NCBI GenBank assembly: GCA_001800495.1
Contig: MGVM01000157.1
Span: 1-5,920, forward strand
DNA length: 5,920 nucleotides
Source of the DNA: Elusimicrobia bacterium RIFOXYB2_FULL_48_7
GTDB taxonomy: Bacteria; Elusimicrobiota; Endomicrobiia; CG1-02-37-114; XYA2-FULL-39-19
Direction of reading: 5' to 3'
Shown: positions 1 to 5,920 of the stretch, one piece after another
Layout of the letters: the number at the start of each line of letters is the position of its first letter
Numbering within the stretch: position 1 is the first letter of the stretch
The notes under the pieces: model-generated
Seen by the model: the letters and a program-made list of their open reading frames with translations, nothing else
What the model was told of the DNA's origin: nothing
Database searches by the model: none
Made by a program: the position numbers and the translations under genes

Positions 1-1875
1 TACCCGCACAGCAAAATAAAAGGGAATGTCCTGCACCCGCGCAGGATAATGAAGGGCGTGGTGAGCGGGGTGCGCGATTACGGCAACAGGATGGGTATTC
101 CCACGACAAACGGTGCCGTTCTTTTTGACGAGGGCTATGTGCTCAACCCTCTTGTCTATTGCGGTACAGCCGGCATAATACCGAAAGATAAATGCTTCAA
201 GAAAGTATCGCCCGGAGAGGCTATAATAGCGGCAGGCGGGAGAACCGGCAGGGACGGTATACACGGGGCCACGTTCTCGTCCATAGAACTGGACAAGAAC
301 ACGGAAATTTCCGCAGTACAGATTGGAAACCCTATAGTTGAAAAGAAAGTGCTTGATACTATGCTCCAGGCAAGGGATCTGGGTTTATATACTGCGGTGA
401 CGGACTGCGGGGCCGGCGGGTTTTCATCGGCCATAGGAGAGCTGGGTTCGGAATGCGGGGCTAAAGTATTCCTGGAAAAAGCGCCGTTGAAATACGAAGG
501 GTTGCATCCATGGGAAATCTGGCTTTCAGAAGCCCAGGAACGCATGGTGTTTTCCGTGCCGAAGAAGCACGTCAAACAACTGCTGGAAGTGTTTGAAAGC
601 GAAAACGTTGAAGCGGTAGTCCTGGGCGAATTCACAGATACCGGGAAACTGGAAGTTTTTTATAAAAACGAAAGGTTATGCCAGCTGGACATGAGCTTCC
701 TGCACGACGGTGTCCCGAAAAGGCATTTAAGGGCTGTCTGGAATGACACGGCGCGCGCCGGTGCAAACCATCCGCGCGTGAAGGATGAAAATCACGGCGA
801 CATATTAAAAAAACTGCTGGCCAGGCCCAATGTATGCAGCAAGGAATGGGTGATCAGGCAGTATGACCACGAAGTGCAGGGGCAAACGGCGCTTAAACCG
901 CTGCAGGGCAGGAACTCCGGGCCCGGCGACGCCTGCGTGATATGGCCAAATATCGGAAACGAATCTCATATTTCATATAAGGGGTTCGCAGTAAGCTGCG
1001 GGCTTAACCCTGAATACGGGAAAATCGACGCCTACTGGATGGCTGCGTCCGCTATTGATGAAGCGCTTCGCAACATTGTCAGCTCCGGCGGGTGCCTGGA
1101 TAAAACAGCGCTGCTTGACAATTACTGCTGGGGAAGCCCTAACAAGAACGAACAGCTTGCAGGGCTCATCCGCGCGTCCCAGGCTTGTTACGACATGGCC
1201 GTGACCTATGGCACACCTTTCATTTCCGGCAAGGACAGTCTTTATAATGAATACATCGACGAACATGGTGTGAGCAAGTCTATCCCGATGACCCTGCTTA
1301 TTTCCGCGGTGTCAATAATGGACGATATAAGGAAAGCGGTTTCAATGGACCTCAAAAAAGCCGGCAACACGGTGTATATCCTTGGAAAAACAAATAACGA
1401 GCTTGGCGGGTCGCAGCTGGCGATTTTGCAGGGTTTGCAGAAATCAGGCGCTGTTCCGCGGGTAAACGCCGTCAAGGCGAAAAAACTCATGAATGCGCTG
1501 GGTTCCGCGATGAAAAAAGGGCTGGTTAAATCCTGCCACGATTGCTCCGAAGGCGGGCTGGCTGTTGCCTGCGCGGAAATGTGTTTCGCGGGCGCCCTGG
1601 GAATGGATATAGACATCGTGCACGTTCCGCTCGGTGAAAAGATAACCCAGCACGCCGTGGTGCTGTTCTCCGAGTCAAACTCGCGCTTCATAGTAGAAGT
1701 GGAAAAGGGAAAAGAGCAGGAATTTGAGAAAACGCTTTCGGGCAGTTCAATGGCAAGAATAGGCGCGGTTACTAGGACGGGCAATTTCACGGCGCGAAGC
1801 GGGAACAGCGTGCTGATAGATGAAGATATCAATGAATTGCAGTCCGCCTGGAAAAGCACGTTGAAAGACTTATAA
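1..1875 (+). CDS. purL: Phosphoribosylformylglycinamidine synthase, synthetase subunit PurL (5'-partial)
   Basis: This is the ATP-dependent synthetase that converts FGAR to FGAM, using ammonia from a glutaminase partner (here PurQ); it acts in the cytoplasm. The frame is open from base 1, so the ATG at 49 is internal and the true start lies upstream. 624 residues are visible. Motifs, numbered from the first visible codon: GGRTGRDGIHGATFSS (79-94), TDCGAGGFSSAIGE (134-147), LSEAQERM (175-182), YDHEVQGQT (288-296), DNYCWG (373-378), GTPFISGKDS (404-413), HDCSEGGLAVACAE (513-526) and LFSESNSRF (555-563). These cover the two pseudo-repeated AIRS-like halves. The protein ends without a class I glutaminase domain, which fits the separate purQ 34 bases downstream. 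Compared with the roughly 740-residue Bacillus-type PurL, at least about 115 N-terminal residues are missing. The motif style (LHPRR, RDYGNRMGIPT) looks more like the roughly 1000-residue form, so more may be missing; that is an inference. No frameshift was seen. Confidence 0.95.
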   Translation, partial: YPHSKIKGNVLHPRRIMKGVVSGVRDYGNRMGIPTTNGAVLFDEGYVLNPLVYCGTAGIIPKDKCFKKVSPGEAIIAAGGRTGRDGIHGATFSSIELDKNTEISAVQIGNPIVEKKVLDTMLQARDLGLYTAVTDCGAGGFSSAIGELGSECGAKVFLEKAPLKYEGLHPWEIWLSEAQERMVFSVPKKHVKQLLEVFESENVEAVVLGEFTDTGKLEVFYKNERLCQLDMSFLHDGVPKRHLRAVWNDTARAGANHPRVKDENHGDILKKLLARPNVCSKEWVIRQYDHEVQGQTALKPLQGRNSGPGDACVIWPNIGNESHISYKGFAVSCGLNPEYGKIDAYWMAASAIDEALRNIVSSGGCLDKTALLDNYCWGSPNKNEQLAGLIRASQACYDMAVTYGTPFISGKDSLYNEYIDEHGVSKSIPMTLLISAVSIMDDIRKAVSMDLKKAGNTVYILGKTNNELGGSQLAILQGLQKSGAVPRVNAVKAKKLMNALGSAMKKGLVKSCHDCSEGGLAVACAEMCFAGALGMDIDIVHVPLGEKITQHAVVLFSESNSRFIVEVEKGKEQEFEKTLSGSSMARIGAVTRTGNFTARSGNSVLIDEDINELQSAWKSTLKDL

Positions 1876-1880
1876 GGGTA

Positions 1881-1900
1881 GTTGCCGATTTATCGGCGAG
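1881..1900 (+). other. Small hairpin in the purL-purQ spacer
   Basis: Bases 1882-1888 can pair with 1893-1899 (TTGCCGA with TCGGCGA, including one G-U pair), leaving a four-base loop. No T-tract follows, so it is not a standard intrinsic terminator. It sits 10 bases before the purQ ATG. The only purine-rich candidate for a purQ ribosome site nearby (GAG at 1898-1900) is partly inside the stem, so a mild effect on purQ translation is possible. It is short enough to be chance. Confidence 0.35.
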
Positions 1901-1909
1901 ATTAGAAAA

Positions 1910-2701
1910 ATGTCAAAAACAAAAGTCATCATTTTGCGTACAGCCGGTACAAACTGCGACCTTGAAACAGCCCATGCTTTCAGGATGGCAGGGGCAGATA
2001 CCGTAGACCTGGTACATATAAACAAGCTCTTCCGGAAAGAGGCAAAGCTTTCAGATTACAGCGTTATAGCCATTCCCGGGGGGTTTTCTTACGGCGACGA
2101 TATTTCAGCCGGGAAGGTTTTCGCCAATAAACTGATTTACCAGCTTGCCGCGGATATAAGGGGTTTCGTGAAAGCAGGGAAACTCATCATCGGCATATGC
2201 AACGGGTTCCAGGTGCTTGTGAAAACAGGGCTTCTCGAAGCTGATTTAGGCGATGACCAATCCATGACCCTGAGTTTCAACGATTCCGCTAAATTTGAAT
2301 GCAGGTGGATCAACCTCAGGGTGAACGCTGATTGCGAGAGCCCCTGGCTTAAAGGCCTGCCGGAGATCATAAAACTCCCGGTGGCTCATGCTGAGGGCAA
2401 GTTCATTCCGAAGGACGAACTCATAACGGCGCAAATAGTGAAAAATAACCGCGTGGCTTTCCAGTACTGCGATGAAGACGGCAATCCGGGGGAGTATCCT
2501 GTCAACCCGAACGGCGCGGCTATGGATATTGCAGGAGTGTGCGACAAAACAGGCAGGATACTCGGGCTGATGCCGCACCCGGAGAGGTTTGTTTCAAAGT
2601 ACCAGTCCGCCCTGTGGACGTCGGAAAATGAAATGCAGGGCGAAGGCCACGGATTAAAAATATTCAGGAACGCGGTTAATTACATAAAAGAAAACCTATA
2701 G
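1910..2701 (+). CDS. purQ: Phosphoribosylformylglycinamidine synthase, glutaminase subunit PurQ
   Basis: This is a class I glutamine amidotransferase that hydrolyses glutamine and passes ammonia to PurL for FGAM synthesis. The whole 263-residue protein reads as one amidotransferase domain. It begins with the family's RTAGTNCD (10-17). PGGFSYGDD (56-64) follows, and the nucleophile loop GICNGFQ (95-101) has the catalytic cysteine at 97. VAHAEGKF (158-165) and NPNGA (199-203) are present, and MPHPER (221-226) supplies the expected His223 and Glu225. The length is greater than the roughly 227 residues of the Bacillus form but within the wider family range. The ATG at 1910 is chosen because it puts the first beta-strand (KVIILRTAG) at the N-terminus. 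The ribosome site is weak: a GAG nine bases upstream, partly in a small hairpin. Translational coupling to purL is plausible but not shown. Confidence 0.96.
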   Translation: MSKTKVIILRTAGTNCDLETAHAFRMAGADTVDLVHINKLFRKEAKLSDYSVIAIPGGFSYGDDISAGKVFANKLIYQLAADIRGFVKAGKLIIGICNGFQVLVKTGLLEADLGDDQSMTLSFNDSAKFECRWINLRVNADCESPWLKGLPEIIKLPVAHAEGKFIPKDELITAQIVKNNRVAFQYCDEDGNPGEYPVNPNGAAMDIAGVCDKTGRILGLMPHPERFVSKYQSALWTSENEMQGEGHGLKIFRNAVNYIKENL

Positions 2702-2710
2702 CCAAAATTC

Positions 2711-2715
2711 AGGAG
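2711..2715 (+). promoter_or_regulatory. Ribosome binding site of purD
   Basis: AGGAG lies six bases before the ATG at 2722, a near-ideal Shine-Dalgarno spacing. It matters because it supports this start even though it adds a 17-residue basic tail ahead of the conserved domain. No in-frame ATG, GTG or TTG exists between 2722 and the first conserved strand. Confidence 0.85.
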
Positions 2716-2721
2716 AAACAT

Positions 2722-4065
2722 ATGCCAGAAAGTAAAAAAACAAAAGCATCCAAGTCAAAAAAGCGGATCAGGGTACTGGTCCTCGGTTCCGGGGGAAGGG
2801 AACACGCCCTTGTATGGAAAATATCGCAAAGCCCGCAGGTTGAAAAAGTATTCTGCATCCCGGGCAACGCGGGGATAGCCGAAATAGCGCAGTGCGCCGA
2901 TGTCCCGCTAGACGATTTTGAAAAGATTGTTTCTTTCGTAAAGGAAAACGACATAACTCTGACGGTTGTAGGCCCGGAATCTCCCCTGTCAGCGGGTATA
3001 GCTGATTACTTCCAGGCAAAGGGGCTAAGGGTTTTCGGCCCAAGCAAAAAAGGCGCGCGGCTTGAATGCTCAAAGATTTTCGCGAAAAAATTCATGAAAA
3101 AGCACGGCATTCCAACTGCGGACTTTGAGGTGTTTGACAAGCATGAAAGCGCCATTGCCTATATAGACAAGGTCAACGGCGACCTCTCCCTGGAAAAATA
3201 TTCGATAATCAAGGCGGACGGCCTTTGCGCAGGCAAGGGCGTGGTGGTGGCGCAGGACCTCTTCGAAGTTAAGGATACGCTCCAGAAAATGATGGTTGAT
3301 AAAATCTTCGGCGACGCCGGAAGCCGTGTAATAATTGAGGAAAAGATCACAGGCGAGGAAGCTTCCATAATGGCATTCTGTGACGGCAAGACAGTCTCGA
3401 TAATGGCTCCTTCTCAGGACCATAAGCGGATATTTGAAAATGACAAGGGCCCGAACACCGGTGGAATGGGCGCGTACGCACCCGCTCCTGTAGTTTCAAA
3501 GGATATCCTGGCCAGGGCAAAGAAGGAGATATTCGACAATTTCGTAAGGGGTTTGAAGAAGGAAAAAATAGATTTCAGGGGTGTGATCTATGCCGGTATA
3601 ATGGTAACAAAAGATTGCGGCATGAAAGTGCTGGAATTCAACGTGCGTTTCGGCGACCCTGAAACCCAGTGTGTGTTACCGCTGCTTGAAACGGACATAA
3701 TAGACGTGATTAATGCTGTAATTGACGGTAAGCTCAGCAAGTTGAAAGTAAAATGGGGCAAAAAAAGCTGTATCTGCGTGGTAATTGCCTCGCAGGGATA
3801 TCCCGGCAAGTACGAGGCCGGTAAAAGGATAAACGGGCTTGAAGAAATAGCCGCATTAAAGAATATAGCCGTATTCCACGCCGGCACTGCACTGAACAAC
3901 GGGCTTGTTGTGACGGCGGGCGGCCGGGTGCTGGGGATCACCGGCTGGGACGCTGACTTGCAGTCAGCTATAAACAAAACATACATAGCGCTGAAGGAAA
4001 TATATTTTGACGGTATGCAGCTGCGCAAGGATATTGGAATGAAGGGTTTGAGACATGCAAAATAA
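2722..4065 (+). CDS. purD: Phosphoribosylamine-glycine ligase (GAR synthetase) PurD
   Basis: This ATP-grasp enzyme joins glycine to 5-phosphoribosylamine to make GAR, the second step of purine synthesis. The 447 residues carry the full motif set: GSGGREHAL (22-30) at the N-terminal fold, GPESPLSAGI (84-93), KADGLCAGKGV (164-174) for ATP binding, EEKITGEEAS (206-215), and SQDHKRIF (231-238) followed by GPNTGGMGAYAP (243-254). LEFNVRFGDPETQ (304-316) carries the metal and substrate residues, and GGRVLGITGW (400-409) is in the C-terminal domain. The family norm is about 420-430 residues. The excess is the N-terminal tail MPESKKTKASKSKKR, with six lysines in 15 residues, which is not part of the fold. 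The KADGL loop has Cys169 where Ala is more usual. The gene starts 20 bases after purQ. Its stop codon TAA (4063-4065) lies inside the left arm of a large palindrome. Confidence 0.97.
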   Translation: MPESKKTKASKSKKRIRVLVLGSGGREHALVWKISQSPQVEKVFCIPGNAGIAEIAQCADVPLDDFEKIVSFVKENDITLTVVGPESPLSAGIADYFQAKGLRVFGPSKKGARLECSKIFAKKFMKKHGIPTADFEVFDKHESAIAYIDKVNGDLSLEKYSIIKADGLCAGKGVVVAQDLFEVKDTLQKMMVDKIFGDAGSRVIIEEKITGEEASIMAFCDGKTVSIMAPSQDHKRIFENDKGPNTGGMGAYAPAPVVSKDILARAKKEIFDNFVRGLKKEKIDFRGVIYAGIMVTKDCGMKVLEFNVRFGDPETQCVLPLLETDIIDVINAVIDGKLSKLKVKWGKKSCICVVIASQGYPGKYEAGKRINGLEEIAALKNIAVFHAGTALNNGLVVTAGGRVLGITGWDADLQSAINKTYIALKEIYFDGMQLRKDIGMKGLRHAK

Positions 4066-4135
4066 CAAACATTCCCTTCGTGCGCTTCCGCTCTCGCTTA
4101 GGCGCACTGCGGAAACGTTTGTTATTCTGCAAAAT
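4056..4135. repeat. 8-base direct repeats flanking the palindrome (possible target-site duplication)
   Basis: TGCAAAAT occurs at 4056-4063 and again at 4128-4135, exactly at the outer ends of the palindrome. This is the pattern left by transposition of a small inverted-repeat element, which would then be about 64 bases (4064-4127). Part of the match (TGC on the right) also takes part in stem pairing, so only about five bases are independent support. Chance is not excluded. Confidence 0.4.
4057..4130 (+). repeat. 74-base imperfect palindrome across the purD stop and purD-purM gap
   Basis: The outer arms 4057-4070 and 4117-4130 pair at 13 of 14 positions. An irregular middle section (4071-4079 with 4108-4116) follows. 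An inner stem pairs 4080-4087 with 4100-4107 and closes a 12-base loop (4088-4099). Overall, 31 opposed positions give 24 Watson-Crick pairs, two G-U pairs and five mismatches. A competing pairing, TTCCGC (4086-4091) with GCGGAA (4109-4114), is also perfect. No T-tract follows either arm, so it is not an intrinsic terminator on either strand. It could be a small mobile palindromic element (REP- or MITE-like) or an mRNA-processing or stabilising hairpin between purD and purM. The purD stop is within the left arm; the purM ribosome site lies just outside the right arm. Confidence 0.75.
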
Positions 4136-4136
4136 T

Positions 4137-4144
4137 AGAGGTGA
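4137..4144 (+). promoter_or_regulatory. Ribosome binding site of purM
   Basis: AGAGGTGA lies five bases before the ATG at 4150. It decides the start: the GTG at 4141 is part of this Shine-Dalgarno sequence and has no comparable site of its own upstream, so the ATG nine bases further on is preferred. Confidence 0.8.
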
Positions 4145-4149
4145 AATTA

Positions 4150-5112
4150 ATGGGAGTTACTTACAAGAAATCAGGGGTAGATATAGACACGGCGAACAAG
4201 TTTGTCGAGCAGATCAAGAAAATAGCTCCCAGGATAGGCGGCTTTTCAGGGTTGTTCCCGCTGGACCTGAAGAAATACAAGAATCCGCAGATAGTAGCAG
4301 CGACAGACGGGGTGGGGACAAAACTCAAAATAGCGCAGATTGCTAAAAAACACGACACGGTGGGTATTGACCTTGTCGCAATGAACGTTAATGACATAAT
4401 TACCTGCGGAGCTGAACCGGTGCTTTTCCTGGATTATTTTGCCACAGGCAAGCTCAAGCTATCAATCGCAAACCAGGTGATTAAAGGCATAGCTGAGGGC
4501 TGCAGGCAGGCAAACTGCATTCTTCTTGGCGGCGAAACCGCGGAGATGCCTGGTTTTTATTCAAATGACGAGTACGACCTTGCTGGTTTCGCGGTGGGCA
4601 TAGTAGATAAAAACAAAGTAATTGACGGCTCCAGGATAAAATCCGGGGATGTGATGGTGGGGTTGCCTTCATCCGGTCTTCATTCAAACGGCTTTTCGCT
4701 TGTCCGCAAGGCGCTTTCACCGGCAGACCAGAAGAAGTTCTGCAAAACCCTGCTCACTCCCACGAAGATTTATGTAAGGGAGATACTGGCAATTACCAAA
4801 AAGTACCCTTCAGCCATCAAAGGGATGGCACATATTACGGGCGGCGGATTTTATGACAACATTGTCCGTGTTTTTCCGGATAAAACACTCGGTGTGATTT
4901 ATAAGGACCGCTGGCCGGTCCCGCCGATTTTCAGGTACATACAGCAAAGGGGCAAAATAGCCGACAAAGAGATTTACCGGGTTTTGAATATGGGCATAGG
5001 GATGGTGTTGGTAACGACACTTTCTGACGCGAAACTGATCCAGAAAATGATCAGGAACGCCATTGTGATAGGCGAGATTTTCTCCGGCAAAAAAGAGATC
5101 AAGGTGATATAG
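4150..5112 (+). CDS. purM: Phosphoribosylformylglycinamidine cyclo-ligase (AIR synthetase) PurM
   Basis: This enzyme uses ATP to close the imidazole ring, turning FGAM into AIR. From the ATG at 4150 it has 320 residues and begins MGVTYKKSGVDID, matching the usual PurM opening. Motifs in order: TDGVGTK (52-58), GIDLVAMNVNDI (72-83), GAEPVLFLDY (87-96), GGETAEMPGFY (127-137), GLPSSGLHSNGFSLVRK (171-187), AHITGGGFYDNIVRV (227-241) and NMGIGM (280-285). It is somewhat shorter than the roughly 345 residues common in the family, but every core motif is present and there is no frame break, so it should be functional. A GTG three codons upstream is an alternative start but overlaps the ribosome site. 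The purM stop overlaps the purN ribosome site, suggesting coupled translation of purM and purN. Confidence 0.97.
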   Translation: MGVTYKKSGVDIDTANKFVEQIKKIAPRIGGFSGLFPLDLKKYKNPQIVAATDGVGTKLKIAQIAKKHDTVGIDLVAMNVNDIITCGAEPVLFLDYFATGKLKLSIANQVIKGIAEGCRQANCILLGGETAEMPGFYSNDEYDLAGFAVGIVDKNKVIDGSRIKSGDVMVGLPSSGLHSNGFSLVRKALSPADQKKFCKTLLTPTKIYVREILAITKKYPSAIKGMAHITGGGFYDNIVRVFPDKTLGVIYKDRWPVPPIFRYIQQRGKIADKEIYRVLNMGIGMVLVTTLSDAKLIQKMIRNAIVIGEIFSGKKEIKVI

Positions 5113-5115
5113 GGG
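5111..5115 (+). promoter_or_regulatory. Ribosome binding site of purN, overlapping the purM stop
   Basis: AGGGG begins within the purM TAG (5110-5112) and sits six bases before the purN ATG at 5122. Ribosomes finishing purM therefore end on the purN initiation region, which favours coupled translation and near-equal amounts of the two enzymes (inference). Confidence 0.75.
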
Positions 5116-5121
5116 TAAACC

Positions 5122-5748
5122 ATGAAAGACTATAAGATCGGGGTGCTGGTATCGGGCGGAGGGACGGACCTGCAGTCCATTATAGACGCCTGCGAATCCG
5201 GACAAATACCGGGTGAAGTTGCAGTGGTCATCAGCAGCAAGAAAGATGCGTTCGCGCTGGAACGCGCCAAAAAACACAATATACAGGGAGTGTTCATAGA
5301 CAGGAAACAGTGCAAAAATATTAACGAGTATTCAGAAAAAATACTTGCGGAACTGAAGAAGAGAAACGCGCACCTGGTGTGCCTTGCAGGTTTCCTGCTT
5401 AAAATAGCCCCTGTGCTGATAAAGGAATACAAAAACAGGATTATGAACATCCATCCAGCCCTCCTGCCGTCATTCGGAGGGGAAGGGATGTACGGCCACC
5501 ATGTCCATGAAGCGGTGATTGCTTCGGGGGTGAAATTTACCGGCCCGACAGTGCATTTTGTCGATGAGGAATACGACCGCGGGCCGATAGTTATGCAGGC
5601 GATAGTTCCAGTGCTTGACAATGACAGCGCGGATTCCCTGGGCAAAAAGGTGCTTGAGCAGGAACATATAATTTACCCTCAGTCAGTGAAACTGTTCTGC
5701 GAAAACAAGCTTGAGATTGTTGGCCGCAGGGTAAAGGTCAGAAAATAA
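5122..5748 (+). CDS. purN: Phosphoribosylglycinamide formyltransferase (GART) PurN
   Basis: This is the folate-dependent enzyme that moves a formyl group from 10-formyltetrahydrofolate to GAR, giving FGAR. The 208 residues form one formyltransferase domain of normal length. The N-terminal phosphate-binding loop SGGGTDLQS (11-19) and the strand LAGFLLKI (88-95) are present. The catalytic signature NIHPALLPSF (109-118) contains the expected Asn109 and His111. HFVDEEYDRGPIV (145-157) places the third catalytic residue at Asp152. The segment GGEGMYGHHVHEAV (119-132) is the variant I associate with Bacteroidota-like PurN rather than the Bacillus type. The start is supported by AGGGG six bases upstream and by KIGVLVSGGG falling at the N-terminus. 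The gene follows purM by nine bases. Confidence 0.96.
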   Translation: MKDYKIGVLVSGGGTDLQSIIDACESGQIPGEVAVVISSKKDAFALERAKKHNIQGVFIDRKQCKNINEYSEKILAELKKRNAHLVCLAGFLLKIAPVLIKEYKNRIMNIHPALLPSFGGEGMYGHHVHEAVIASGVKFTGPTVHFVDEEYDRGPIVMQAIVPVLDNDSADSLGKKVLEQEHIIYPQSVKLFCENKLEIVGRRVKVRK

Positions 5749-5763
5749 GATTGAAAAAGTTTA

Positions 5764-5770
5764 AAGAGGA
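5764..5770 (+). promoter_or_regulatory. Ribosome binding site of purB
   Basis: AAGAGGA lies four bases before the ATG at 5775. An in-frame TTG at 5751 would add eight residues but has no matching site upstream, so the ATG is preferred. Confidence 0.65.
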
Positions 5771-5774
5771 AAAA

Positions 5775-5920
5775 ATGACAGACTATAATACTTTTTCACC
5801 GACGGATTTCAGGTATTCCGTACCTGACCTCAAACACTATCTTTCCGAAGAAGCTTACGTAAAATACAAAGCGAAGGTTGAAACGGCACTGGTCAGGGCG
5901 CTTGCGAAAAACGGGATTTG
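5775..5920 (+). CDS. purB: Adenylosuccinate lyase PurB, N-terminal fragment (3'-partial)
   Basis: Only 48 codons are visible before the window ends, and the frame is still open. The translation begins MTDYNTFSPTDFRYSVPDL and continues into an Ala-, Lys- and Leu-rich helix. The pattern of SP-D-RY near the start, then an acidic SEE segment, then a helix of the type VETALVRALAKNG, matches the N-terminus of adenylosuccinate lyases. The fumarase-superfamily signature lies beyond the window and cannot be checked. PurB cleaves SAICAR to AICAR and adenylosuccinate to AMP, each releasing fumarate. Its position 26 bases after purN, at the end of a run of pur genes, strongly supports the call. An argininosuccinate lyase or another superfamily member is possible but less likely here. 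Confidence 0.78.
   Translation, partial: MTDYNTFSPTDFRYSVPDLKHYLSEEAYVKYKAKVETALVRALAKNGI

Noticed and set aside
49..51. ATG at 49 as the purL start
   Set aside because: The frame is open to base 1 with family-like sequence (PHSKIKGNVLHPRR) upstream, and the ATG falls well inside the conserved domain.
749..760. Perfect 12-base palindrome CGGCGCGCGCCG
   Set aside because: It lies inside purL coding for Thr-Ala-Arg-Ala; GC-rich alternating codons give such palindromes by chance.
1242..1859. 205-codon minus-strand open frame opposite purL
   Set aside because: It lies wholly antisense to well-conserved purL motifs, has no ribosome site that stands out, and its product resembles no known family; it is a shadow of purL codon use.
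4057..4130. Integron attC site
   Set aside because: The size and palindromic shape are similar, but the ends do not fit the RYYYAAC and GTTRRRY core-site consensus, and there is no cassette arrangement or integrase.
4057..4130. Intrinsic transcription terminator after purD
   Set aside because: Neither arm is followed by a run of T on its own strand, and the outer stem is AT-rich with a long loop.
4080..4346. Plus-strand 88-codon open frame starting with GTG inside the palindrome
   Set aside because: Most of it overlaps purM in another frame and its product is arginine-rich and unlike any family I recognise; purM is clearly the real gene.
5130..5645. 171-codon minus-strand open frame opposite purN
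   Set aside because: It is antisense to purN catalytic motifs and its product has a low-complexity, Ser- and Pro-rich composition typical of shadow frames.

Overview
The window is one stretch of a de novo purine biosynthesis operon. All genes are on the + strand, in the order purL (5' end cut off by the window), purQ, purD, purM, purN, purB (3' end cut off). The spacers are 34, 20, 84, 9 and 26 bases. There is no sign of an internal promoter or a terminator with a T-tract, so the genes are probably co-transcribed from a promoter upstream of the window. All six products were recognised from family motifs in the translations. No tRNA, rRNA, CRISPR array or transposase gene was seen.

The products work together. 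PurD joins glycine to phosphoribosylamine to give GAR. PurN formylates GAR to FGAR. PurL with the glutaminase PurQ converts FGAR to FGAM, and PurM closes the ring to give AIR. The window therefore encodes the whole phosphoribosylamine-to-AIR segment, subject to the missing N-terminus of PurL and an unseen PurS function. PurB acts later, splitting SAICAR and adenylosuccinate.

Region by region: 1-1875 is the C-terminal 624 residues of PurL. 1876-1909 is a spacer with a small hairpin. 1910-2701 is purQ. 2722-4065 is purD, with a lysine-rich N-terminal extension. 4057-4130 is a conspicuous 74-base imperfect palindrome that includes the purD stop codon, is framed by an 8-base direct repeat, and fills most of the purD-purM gap. 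4150-5112 is purM, 5122-5748 is purN, and 5775 onward is the start of purB.

The source is a bacterium with moderate GC content, frequent AGG arginine codons and recognisable Shine-Dalgarno sites. The PurL resembles the long, PurQ-dependent form I associate with Deltaproteobacteria and some uncultured Gram-negative phyla (Elusimicrobiota- or Omnitrophota-like groups). That placement is a low-confidence impression. This is essentially housekeeping sequence. The one structure not explained by the genes is the palindrome at the purD-purM junction.
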